Source: Leptolinea sp. (GTDB lineage Bacteria > Chloroflexota > Anaerolineae > Anaerolineales > Anaerolineaceae). Taken from it: a stretch of DNA of 30,991 bases. The stretch covers positions 1 through 30,991 of the forward strand of contig JALHEL010000003.1 in the NCBI GenBank assembly GCA_022837205.1. Reading direction: 5' to 3'. Shown here piece after piece: positions 24,735 through 30,991 of the stretch (its first letter is position 1; each line of letters starts with the position of its first letter). Made by a program: the position numbers and the translations under genes. The notes beneath the pieces are model-generated. The model was not told where the DNA came from. It did not search any database and saw only the letters and a list, made by a program, of their open reading frames with translations.

Positions 24735-26075
24735 TTATTCTTCCGAATCGGTCTTATCGGAGTCATCTTCGGATGGGGAAGCTAATTTGGTAACCATCAC
24801 TTTATCGATTCGACGATTATCCATATCCACAATTTCAAATCGATAGCCGTCCGCTTCGAAAGAATCCCCGGCTTTGGGGATAAAGCCGAATTTGCTTAAC
24901 ATAAACCCGGCCAGCGTCTGATAACCGACTCGATCTTCGTCAGCGAGTTGTTTAATTCCGAGTTCATCTTTAAACTCTTCAATATCCATTTGACCGTCAA
25001 TCAGCCATGAACCGTCTTCCCTTTCGACAATTTCGGGATGATAGGTATCATATAAACCGGGAACGTCTCCGACCAGTTCTTCCAAAATATCCAACAAGGT
25101 CACCATGCCGGAAAATCCGCCGTACTCATCCAAAACAATCGCCACCTGCTTGCCGGATTCCCTCAAATCATCCACGACGGACAGTGCCGGTTTGCTTTCG
25201 GGAATAAACAGAGGGGTTTCTGCCATTTTGCTGAGATCAATTTCATCACCGCTGATATATGCATCCAAAATTTTTTTCGCCGAGACAATTCCGACCACGT
25301 TATCGGTTGTTCCCCGAACCAAAGGAAAATAACTGTCATCCGATTCCTTAATTTCCGCCAGGCTTTCTTCCAATGGTTCGTCCAAATCGATCCAGCATAA
25401 TTCGGTTCGGGGGGTCATCATCCCATCAACCGTTTTATCACTCATTCGGAATACACTCTCGACAATATCCTGTTCGGTTTCATCAAAGACACCGGAGAGA
25501 GTTCCCTGCTCGATCATTACTTTGACTTCATCTTCCGAAACAGAATCGTCTTCGGTTTTCTTGACACCCAAAATTTTGATACCGATTTCGGTTGACCAAC
25601 TTAAGAAGCTGACCAGCGGCTTGGTGATTCGGGACAGCACACGCATTATCCCGCTCATGTTCAGAGAGATCTTTTCAGGAAAAGAAATTGCGAGCCGTTT
25701 CGGAATCAATTCACCGATTACCAAACTGAAATAAGTGATCACGATCGAAACAAGCAAAAGCGCTAAGGTATTTGCTATGGAGGAGAAAAGCGGAACCTTT
25801 GCCAATAAATTGGCCACGGGACCGGAAAAGGCGGAGGCGCCGACCGCACCGGTGATAACACCGACCAATGTGATGAAAATCTGAATGGTTGAGAAAAAGT
25901 CATTCGGATTTTCATACAACTCCAAGGCTGTCCTTGCTTTTCGGTTTCCTTTCTCCATTTCATGCTGGAGGCGGGCTTTTCGAACCGAAACAATCGCCAT
26001 TTCTGTCATTGAAAAAATTCCGTTAATAATAATCAGAACAACTAATAATAAAAAACTGCTAAGTGGTTGTGACAT
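24735..26075 (-). CDS. CNNM-domain/CBS-pair membrane protein (HlyC/CorC family)
   Basis: Inner membrane protein of the DUF21-CBS-CorC_HlyC architecture, 446 aa. Some relatives act in Mg2+ or Co2+ transport or efflux; the older label 'hemolysin' is misleading. Residues 1-200 contain the CNNM/DUF21 transmembrane part (start LLLVVLIIINGIFSMTEMAIVSVRKARL). Then come two CBS domains (about 210-335; RMSDKTVDGMMTPRTEL, YFPLVRGTTDNVVGIVSAK, VAIVLDEYGGFSGMVTLLDI) and a C-terminal CorC_HlyC domain (from about 350, IDGQMDIEEFKDELGI). The C-terminus is acidic (SEDDSDKTDSEE). AAAGG ribosome site. It is inserted between sbcD and sbcC (43- and 40-bp gaps), so it probably belongs to the same transcript. Confidence 0.92.
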   Translation of the reverse strand: MSQPLSSFLLLVVLIIINGIFSMTEMAIVSVRKARLQHEMEKGNRKARTALELYENPNDFFSTIQIFITLVGVITGAVGASAFSGPVANLLAKVPLFSSIANTLALLLVSIVITYFSLVIGELIPKRLAISFPEKISLNMSGIMRVLSRITKPLVSFLSWSTEIGIKILGVKKTEDDSVSEDEVKVMIEQGTLSGVFDETEQDIVESVFRMSDKTVDGMMTPRTELCWIDLDEPLEESLAEIKESDDSYFPLVRGTTDNVVGIVSAKKILDAYISGDEIDLSKMAETPLFIPESKPALSVVDDLRESGKQVAIVLDEYGGFSGMVTLLDILEELVGDVPGLYDTYHPEIVEREDGSWLIDGQMDIEEFKDELGIKQLADEDRVGYQTLAGFMLSKFGFIPKAGDSFEADGYRFEIVDMDNRRIDKVMVTKLASPSEDDSDKTDSEE

Positions 26076-26118
26076 AACCTTTCAAATCCATCATTTAAAA
26101 AAAACCGGTACCCTATTT

Positions 26119-27372
26119 TCAGGTTTCAGAACCTTCAGAAATCCCCATATCCACATCATTAAATATTTGCTTTGCGAGATTCAGCAATCCGGGAAGCGCA
26201 TTTTTGTCATATTTATTTGATTCACAATAACGTTCCAGCAGCTCTAAATGGCTCAGGCTGCTTACAGCGGCATCTTCCGAAAGGCGGATCCGCGGAGATG
26301 AAATGGGCCTCAATACCAAATGAAAAGCCAGTGCGCTTTCTGCGGCTTTTCGTAATTCTCTTTCATCCAAAAAATTCTCCCATTCCCGCGGGTAGTGGAT
26401 GATTAAACGGATCATCGCATCCGGAATTTGATCAGCCTCCGGCAAAGCGGCCAAAGCTTCCTGTTGAAAAGTCTCGGCATTTTGAATAGTGATCTCGTTG
26501 GAGAAAAAATTCCTGCCTTCTAACTCACGAAAAGTATAAGAGGAATGCCGGTTATCGATTTGAGCGATGACAAACCCTTTTTTATCATTGCATTCCCCGA
26601 AATTAACTCTTTCGATTGAACCGGGGTAAACCACAGGGGGTTGATTCCCGGCATTCAAGTCTTGAAATTTATGAATATGTCCTAAAGCAGTATAGGATAT
26701 CCGCCGATCTTTCATCACTCCTTCGGGGAGCAGCACCTCCTGCCCCAAAGCAGCCATTTGAAATTCGGAGAACAGAGCACCGGTTATGGAATAATGTGCC
26801 ATCAGAATAATCGGGAGGGATGGATCCGTTTCATCAAGAATACGATTGATTTCCGTCGATATTTGATATGCGAGATCCTGTCCGGTACTTTCGGTTTCTT
26901 TGCCAATTGACTGGGTTGCCGCCACCAGACGGGAGCGAGGAATCCAAGGAACAGCGATTACCTGAACGGGAACACCATCCAACATTTCCGGCGTCCAAAG
27001 GCTGATTGTTTTGGCAAGGTGCAGATAAGGAACGCTCAAAGTGTCATATTCCTGTAAAGCGCTGGCACGGCCGCTTGCCGTAGAAGAGTCATGATTGCCG
27101 GCGATGAGCAGTACCGGAATTTTCGCCTCCGACAGGCGCATCATCCTTTTTCCCCATTCGCGCTGAAAAGTCGGAACAGGAACAGCGTCTCGATAGGCAT
27201 CCCCGGCAAACAAAACAAGGTCCACTTTTTCATCGATCGCGCTATCTACAATTCGGTCTAATGCCTTGAGAAAATCAAGCGTACGGTAAGAGAATCCGCT
27301 TTTCGGATCACGCTTTCCACCGGTGATAATATCGATATGAGCATCCGCAAAATGCAAAACTTTAATACTCAT
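26119..27372 (-). CDS. sbcD: Exonuclease subunit SbcD (Mre11-like nuclease)
   Basis: Metal-dependent nuclease subunit of SbcCD, 417 aa. Calcineurin-like phosphoesterase motifs are all present: VLHFADAHID (D10, H12), VLFAGDAYRD (D58), LLIAGNHDSS (GNHD about 92-95), ILMAHYS (H193) and LGHIHKF (about 230-236). The C-terminal capping region follows from about 310. The frame runs on to 27411, but the protein should begin MSIKVLHFADAHID at 27372: this ATG has a GGGAGGAT ribosome site and overlaps the upstream stop by 4 bp (ATGA). The extra 13 residues in the longer frame are just the translated end of the C39-like gene. It pairs with SbcC at 22124-24694. Confidence 0.95.
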   Translation of the reverse strand: MSIKVLHFADAHIDIITGGKRDPKSGFSYRTLDFLKALDRIVDSAIDEKVDLVLFAGDAYRDAVPVPTFQREWGKRMMRLSEAKIPVLLIAGNHDSSTASGRASALQEYDTLSVPYLHLAKTISLWTPEMLDGVPVQVIAVPWIPRSRLVAATQSIGKETESTGQDLAYQISTEINRILDETDPSLPIILMAHYSITGALFSEFQMAALGQEVLLPEGVMKDRRISYTALGHIHKFQDLNAGNQPPVVYPGSIERVNFGECNDKKGFVIAQIDNRHSSYTFRELEGRNFFSNEITIQNAETFQQEALAALPEADQIPDAMIRLIIHYPREWENFLDERELRKAAESALAFHLVLRPISSPRIRLSEDAAVSSLSHLELLERYCESNKYDKNALPGLLNLAKQIFNDVDMGISEGSET

Positions 27373-28709
27373 GATCCTCCCATCCCGATTTCCGCGGATA
27401 AGGAACTGCATGCCACGAAGCCGGGGTGAATATCCAGACAGGATTGAACATCAGCCTGAGCGGATTCAAATTCTCCGAGCGCTGCTTCTGCCATCGCCCG
27501 CCAATAATATGACTCTTCCAAATAAGGTTCATTGGTACTGGCTAAAGTGATATTTGCCAAATTGATCACATCCTGATAACGTCCCGAATAATAATAGGCA
27601 TAATACGGACCGGTCTGATACCAGACGATACGATACGGCCTTGTTTTTGTATCCAAATTTGCATAGTATGAAAATGCCATGTCATAAGATTGTGCCGCTC
27701 CGTAATAATCCGTTAAGGCGACTTGTGAAGTACCGCGATTAAAATAAGCATAAAATCGCGATTCATCATCCTGTGCCTCCGCTACTTGATTGTTTGCCAT
27801 TTCAAAAGCATTCTGTTTCGCCCAATCACTGTTGACATACGGTCCGAGCAAACTATAGAGTTCGGCTTCTTTATCTCCGGGATAGACGATCATAAATTCA
27901 AAGTTAAAACATTTCCATTCTTTATAGAGCGTTTCATAAGTAACTTCATAATTCGGTTTGTAATATGAATCCTGAACCGTCCAAATCTGTGTAGCATCAT
28001 TATAACCAGTAATAACGTTATAGTGTCCCATCCAACTGTAGGCACCGCTGACTTCCTGCATGAAAGACCCTTTTTCGATCAAAATCGGAAAGCCGGCTGC
28101 AATCAATTTTTTCAAAAGTTCCGGTGTTCCTCCCGATCTGACAATCGATCGCAACTGTGTTTGTTCTGCGACAAAGTTTTCCATTTCATAAAACATGACA
28201 TTTTTATCTTTGTCAAAAGGTTTCAACCACTTTCCCGCATCTAATCGATTTCCTTTCCACCCCCAAAATGTGAGCGCCATTGATAAATTGGTGGGAGCGC
28301 AGTAATTCCAAATCCCATGTTGGTCTTCGTACTTGACACCGTCGATGTGAGCACTTTCGGGCAAAGGGGGCGGAGTGATCGTTGCGGTCGGTTTCAGAGT
28401 CGGCGTTGCCGTCGCAGCCGGCGTGACACTGACAGCCGTTTCGGTGGGAGGGACGGTCATTGTCATTGTTATTGTCGGGGTTTGAGTTCCTTCGGCAGTC
28501 TGAGATAACATCGAAATGTTTTCTTCGCCTCCCTGAGGGACAAACACGGTATCGGCAGGTGAATTGGAAAGCATATAGAGTCTGTTCTTCAGGTTTTCGA
28601 CTCGAAAACTGATCTTGTCGCGAACGGGAGTAAATAACCCGACAAAAAGTATGAAAAATAAAATGATTCCAAACAGAATAATAGGGCGATAATCCCTGTC
28701 ATTTTTCAT
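27369..28709 (-). CDS. Membrane-anchored C39-like papain-fold protein with TPR-like tail
   Basis: 446 aa with three parts. A membrane anchor sits at about residues 9-28 (PIILFGIILFFILFVGLFTP). A Thr/Pro-rich linker spans about 75-118. Then comes a C39_2-type cysteine-peptidase fold (about 125-250): presumed catalytic Cys in WNYCAPTNLSMAL (C137), His in SWMGHYNVITGY (H229) and Asp in WTVQDSYY (D247). All three positions of the triad are filled, so it may be active. The remaining 190 aa are helical, TPR-like. The orientation (short inside, linker and enzyme outside) suggests an outer-face protease or bacteriocin/peptide-processing enzyme; the substrate is unknown. I see no clear Shine-Dalgarno before the ATG. 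It overlaps sbcD by 4 bp; why a surface peptidase would be coupled to sbcD is unexplained. Confidence 0.8.
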   Translation of the reverse strand: MKNDRDYRPIILFGIILFFILFVGLFTPVRDKISFRVENLKNRLYMLSNSPADTVFVPQGGEENISMLSQTAEGTQTPTITMTMTVPPTETAVSVTPAATATPTLKPTATITPPPLPESAHIDGVKYEDQHGIWNYCAPTNLSMALTFWGWKGNRLDAGKWLKPFDKDKNVMFYEMENFVAEQTQLRSIVRSGGTPELLKKLIAAGFPILIEKGSFMQEVSGAYSWMGHYNVITGYNDATQIWTVQDSYYKPNYEVTYETLYKEWKCFNFEFMIVYPGDKEAELYSLLGPYVNSDWAKQNAFEMANNQVAEAQDDESRFYAYFNRGTSQVALTDYYGAAQSYDMAFSYYANLDTKTRPYRIVWYQTGPYYAYYYSGRYQDVINLANITLASTNEPYLEESYYWRAMAEAALGEFESAQADVQSCLDIHPGFVACSSLSAEIGMGGS

Positions 28710-28794
28710 AAAAATATTCTATCAAAGAGAAATTTTATATGGATATTGCATTCAAAAAGGGAAATTCCGAATGGAGCGAATGATTCCAAAATAA

Positions 28795-29139
28795 TTAATC
28801 TTCATCTTCATCCAAATGAACTTCCAATTTAATTTGTTCGGGCTTAATCCTTAACCAAAGGACAAGTTTTTGCCCTTCTTCCGTATCCAGACAGCGGGCG
28901 GCTACAATCGGCACTTCCTGTTCGAGCCCGATTGAGTTTCGAAATTGCAAATACATGGTATCCTGTTGCTCCCATGTCGATTGACAGCGTTCAATCAATC
29001 CGGGACCGTTCAAGGTGCGTAAATTTGTCATCACCACTTCATAATTGGCCGGAGATTCAACGATCGCAGCCGTCCAATCGGAATTGGTCGCTTCAAAAAT
29101 CGGAGTGGGTCCTTCTATAATCGTAATCCTGTTATTCAT
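28795..29139 (-). CDS. Conserved-looking small protein of unknown function, 114 aa
   Basis: I do not recognise a named family, though similar small proteins (start MNNRITIIEGPTP) seem familiar from Anaerolineae. It is soluble, with no signal peptide or membrane segment. The N-terminal half has a mixed alpha/beta look (ITIIEGPTPIFE, WTAAIVESPANYEVVMTNLR), and the second half is beta-rich, ending in an acidic tail (EVHLDEDED). Ribosome site AGAAGG (29147-29152) sits 7 nt before the ATG, and the ATG plus full-length frame support a real gene. It stands alone between the C39-like gene and the tRNA fragment on the minus strand. Confidence 0.7.
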   Translation of the reverse strand: MNNRITIIEGPTPIFEATNSDWTAAIVESPANYEVVMTNLRTLNGPGLIERCQSTWEQQDTMYLQFRNSIGLEQEVPIVAARCLDTEEGQKLVLWLRIKPEQIKLEVHLDEDED

Positions 29140-29418
29140 AATAAAACCTTCTGTTTATCATACCATAATGTCATCTTTTATTTCTTAAAACCTTATTAAA
29201 TGGTTTTTTAATAGTCAAGACTAAAAGGAAGAACCTCCATTAGAGCCGAAGTTGTTATCCTGATGATTTTCCGCAAAACTTGATTGCTCATCCAATAGTG
29301 GCGTCGATATTAGGACATTTGTAAATAGCCTTGACACACCATTATGGTTGAATAACAACACAAATTTTTGTTTTTCTTGCGAAATTTTATCAGAAAGAGT
29401 ATACTCGTATTGCTTTTT
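29140..29418. other. Intergenic region upstream of the tRNA-Pro fragment
   Basis: This AT-rich region holds the ribosome site of the 114-aa gene. For that gene there are two weak minus-strand promoter candidates: TTGACT (29213-29218) with TAAGGT (29190-29195), 17-bp spacing, and an extended -10 TGGTATGAT (29157-29165) that would start too close to the ribosome site. A small inverted repeat (AAAACC / GGTTTT, 29187-29207) is followed by T residues on the plus strand and could be a weak terminator. A minus-strand frame of 74 codons (29221-29445) is open but overlaps the tRNA fragment and has no ribosome site I trust. Confidence 0.45.
29377..29405 (+). promoter_or_regulatory. Promoter of the tRNA-Pro fragment / glycosyltransferase transcript
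   Basis: TTGCGA, a 17-bp spacer and TATACT. The -10 ends 13 bp before the tRNA-like 5' end, so transcription should start about 7 nt before it, as at an ordinary tRNA gene. Read-through would also transcribe the GT2 and rnhB genes. Confidence 0.65.
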
Positions 29419-29461
29419 CGGGGTGTAGCGCAGTTGGTAGCGCACCGCGTTTGGGACGCGT
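29419..29461 (+). pseudogene. 5' half of tRNA-Pro (anticodon TGG), 3' half missing
   Basis: CGGGGTG (acceptor strand), TA, D arm GCGC-AGTTGGTA-GCGC, A26, and an anticodon arm CCGCG-TTTGGGA-CGCGT with T33 and anticodon TGG at 29452-29454. These are exactly the parts 1-43 of a bacterial tRNA-Pro. Right after the anticodon stem the sequence turns into TTTTTT and ordinary leader. There is no variable loop, no GGTTCGA T arm and no CACCCCG acceptor strand before the next start codon at 29492. It therefore cannot fold as a tRNA. The intact promoter upstream suggests recent truncation, a recombination or assembly junction, or reuse as a short leader RNA whose anticodon hairpin plus T6 may end transcription. 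Confidence 0.8.
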
Positions 29462-29491
29462 TTTTTATGATAAGATTTAGGGGAAAAGCCA

Positions 29492-30244
29492 ATGGAAAGT
29501 ACGATAAACCCCTCCTCTCATATTTATTTATCGATTATTCTTCCGGCCCATAATGAAGAAAAACGCTTACCCATTTGTCTTGAAAAGGTAATCGCATTTG
29601 TTTCTTCTCTCCGGTTCCCCTTTGAAGTGATTGTGGTAGAAAACGGCAGTGTCGATCAAACATTGGCTATCGCAACCGAATATGCAAAACGATATGACTG
29701 GTTGAGAGTTTTGCAAAATTCAAAACCCGGCAAAGGGTTGGCGGTTCGAACGGGTATGTTGGCTGCAAAGGGGGAATATCGTTTTTTTGCTGATGTTGAT
29801 TTTTCCATGCCCATTGAAGAAATATTAAATTTCCTTCCTCCCAAGCTTTCCGATTATGATGTCGCTATCGGATCCAGAGAAGTTAAAGGGGCAATTCGCT
29901 ATAATGAGCCACCGATCCGTCACCTGACCGGTCGAGTATTTAATCAGATTGTCCGTCTAATGACCGTACATAACATCCAGGATACCCAGTGCGGTTTCAA
30001 GTGTTTTACAGCAAACGCGGCAGAAAAAATTTTCTCGGTTCAGGTTTTAGACGGTTGGGCATTTGATGCGGAAGTGTTGTATATAGCCCAAAAAAACGGA
30101 TTTAAAATTGTCGAAGTTCCGGTACGTTGGTATTATGACGGACAAAGCAAAGTTCATGTGCTGAATGATTCAGTCAAGATGTTTCGGGAATTATTGCAAA
30201 TACGCCGCAACGAGAAATCCGGAATTTATAAGATCGAACAATGA
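29492..30244 (+). CDS. Glycosyltransferase family 2, dolichyl-phosphate glucosyltransferase-like
   Basis: GT-A fold glycosyltransferase, 250 aa, likely transferring a sugar from a nucleotide donor to a polyprenyl-phosphate carrier. The start reads LSIILPAHNEEKRLPICLEK (about residues 13-32), then VIVVENGSVDQT, KPGKGLAVRTGM, and a DxD motif within RFFADVDFSMP (about 97-107). The segment RHLTGRVFNQIVRL followed by IQDTQCGFKCF is typical of the ALG5/DPG-synthase-like branch. No membrane helices, so it would act at the inner face of the membrane. Ribosome site TAGGGG (29478-29483), 8 nt before the ATG. It follows the tRNA-Pro fragment by 30 bp and overlaps rnhB by 4 bp (ATGA). Confidence 0.9.
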   Translation: MESTINPSSHIYLSIILPAHNEEKRLPICLEKVIAFVSSLRFPFEVIVVENGSVDQTLAIATEYAKRYDWLRVLQNSKPGKGLAVRTGMLAAKGEYRFFADVDFSMPIEEILNFLPPKLSDYDVAIGSREVKGAIRYNEPPIRHLTGRVFNQIVRLMTVHNIQDTQCGFKCFTANAAEKIFSVQVLDGWAFDAEVLYIAQKNGFKIVEVPVRWYYDGQSKVHVLNDSVKMFRELLQIRRNEKSGIYKIEQ

Positions 30245-30879
30245 AAAAAAATCCAACTCTCGATTATGAAAAAGCTTTGTGGGAACAAGGCTTTTTTTAT
30301 GTGGCGGGAATCGACGAAGCCGGTCGAGGAGCTTGGGCCGGTCCGGTTATGGCGGGAGCGGTCATTTTCCCGGTGGATGAAAATCTGCCTGTTATTTTGG
30401 ACGGCGTGCGTGACAGTAAACAAATGACGCCGGAAACTCGGGAAGAAAAATTCCGGATAATTACCGATTATGCGATCGGCTGGGCAGTGGGATCCGCTTC
30501 AAATTGGGAAATTGATTCCATGGGAATTTTGCCGGCTACACGACTGGCAATGGACCGAGCAATTGCTCAACTTCAACCGCTGCCGCAGTATTTACTGATT
30601 GATTATGTCCGATTATTCCGCCAAATGATGCCGCAGAAATCCATCATCAAAGGAGATGAATGCTCTTACAGTATCGCGGCGGCTTCTATCCTGGCAAAAG
30701 TTTGCCGGGATCATTGGATGGTTGAACACTGTGCCGAAGAATTTCCGCAATATGGATTCGAACACCATAAAGGGTACGGTACCCAGTTTCATCAAGAGGC
30801 TTTGGAAAAATTCGGTCCCTGTAAGTATCATCGGAAGTCATTTCATCCCATCGCTTCCGAATTAAAGTTATTTGAGTGA
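30241..30879 (+). CDS. rnhB: Ribonuclease HII
   Basis: Cleaves the RNA strand of RNA-DNA hybrids and single ribonucleotides built into DNA. 212 aa, usual length. The catalytic DEAGRG motif is in VAGIDEAGRGAWAGPV (D25, E26). Further motifs are GVRDSKQMTPETREE, LLIDYVRL (third acidic residue at about 121) and SYSIAAASILAKVCRDHWM (about 141-159), with the fourth acidic Asp in CRDHW. The C-terminus GYGTQFHQEAL followed by GPCKYHRKSFHP matches the family. It starts with the ATGA overlap at the end of the GT2 gene; the weak ribosome site fits translational coupling. A strong terminator follows. Confidence 0.95.
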   Translation: MKKNPTLDYEKALWEQGFFYVAGIDEAGRGAWAGPVMAGAVIFPVDENLPVILDGVRDSKQMTPETREEKFRIITDYAIGWAVGSASNWEIDSMGILPATRLAMDRAIAQLQPLPQYLLIDYVRLFRQMMPQKSIIKGDECSYSIAAASILAKVCRDHWMVEHCAEEFPQYGFEHHKGYGTQFHQEALEKFGPCKYHRKSFHPIASELKLFE

Positions 30880-30892
30880 AATAAATTTCAGA

Positions 30893-30923
30893 AAAAAACG
30901 GGCGCTTCAAGCGTCCGTTTTTT
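30893..30923. terminator. Bidirectional intrinsic terminator after rnhB
   Basis: AAAAAACGG pairs with CCGTTTTTT around an inner CGCT/AGCG stem and a 3-nt loop (the arms are joined by one G-T wobble). T6 follows on the plus strand and an A-run before it serves the minus strand. It should end the GT2-rnhB transcript and any convergent transcript from the right. Confidence 0.85.
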
Positions 30924-30940
30924 CTGATCAAAAGTTGTAT

Positions 30941-30991
30941 TTACGGAGTGATTACCGTGCCGGATTTTATACTGGTATTCTTGGGAATAAT
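30941..30991 (-). CDS. Possible 3' end of a convergent gene, cut by the window edge
   Basis: The minus strand is open from the window edge to a TAA at 30941-30943 and reads IIPKNTSIKSGTVITP at the C-terminus. The convergent layout around the bidirectional terminator supports a gene ending here, but 17 codons are too few to be sure. Function unknown. Confidence 0.3.
   Translation of the reverse strand: MIPKNTSIKSGTVITP

Noticed and set aside
22124..28709. A nuclease-ATPase defence system built around SbcCD
   Set aside because: Both SbcC and SbcD carry ordinary repair-family motifs (zinc hook, GNHD, GHxH), and no toxin, sensor or mobile-element genes are next to them, so a housekeeping role is far more likely.
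29221..29445. 74-codon minus-strand open frame ending in a Gly/Ser/Asn-rich tail
   Set aside because: It overlaps the tRNA-Pro fragment in antisense, has no trustworthy ribosome site, and its composition looks like low-complexity chance sequence.
29462..29491. A group I intron or split tRNA explaining the missing tRNA-Pro half
   Set aside because: Known introns sit in the anticodon loop, not after the anticodon stem, and no 3' half (GGTTCGA T arm, CACCCCG) was found downstream in the window.

Overview
The window looks like a chromosomal segment of a moderately AT-leaning anaerobic bacterium. My best guess is Chloroflexota, class Anaerolineae. This rests on style rather than a marker gene: Thr/Pro-rich 'TPT' linkers between a membrane anchor and an outer domain, giant Ig-repeat surface proteins, many GT4/GT2 glycosyltransferases, and a small conserved-looking protein of a kind I associate with that group. 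There is no rRNA, prophage, CRISPR array or complete insertion sequence.

Layout. (1) 33-5035: a minus-strand sugar/polyol ABC transporter operon (binding protein, double ATPase, permease). It is divergent from a plus-strand Gfo/Idh/MocA oxidoreductase resembling inositol 2-dehydrogenase. A perfect 12-bp LacI-type palindrome sits just downstream of a TATAAT box in the shared intergenic region, so carbohydrate-controlled uptake and oxidation of a cyclitol or sugar is the likely theme. (2) 5026-12391: one giant minus-strand gene, about 2450 codons, for a membrane-anchored surface protein (degenerate FHA-like head, one membrane helix, then many Ig-like repeats with paired cysteines). As given it is split into two frames by a +1-type shift near its 3' end. 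(3) 12642-12712: tRNA-Gln(TTG) with its own promoter. (4) 12871-19776: plus-strand run of YgiQ-type radical SAM protein, a DAGK-family lipid kinase, and two closely related Gfo/Idh/MocA oxidoreductases flanking a polytopic membrane protein that may be a GT-C glycosyltransferase. (5) 28709-19780: a long minus-strand run of a membrane-anchored C39-like protein, SbcD, a CNNM/CBS (HlyC/CorC) membrane protein, SbcC and two GT4 glycosyltransferases. Several junctions overlap by 4 bp. (6) 28795-29139: a 114-aa protein of unknown function. (7) 29377-30923: a strong promoter driving a 5'-half tRNA-Pro(TGG) that lacks its whole 3' half, followed by a GT2 glycosyltransferase and rnhB (RNase HII), closed by a clear terminator. 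The last bases may hold the 3' end of a convergent gene.

The items most worth a second look are the truncated tRNA-Pro with intact promoter and T-run, the frameshifted giant Ig-repeat protein, the LacI-type operator, and the SbcCD operon interleaved with envelope genes. I did not find a clear new defence or mobile system here.
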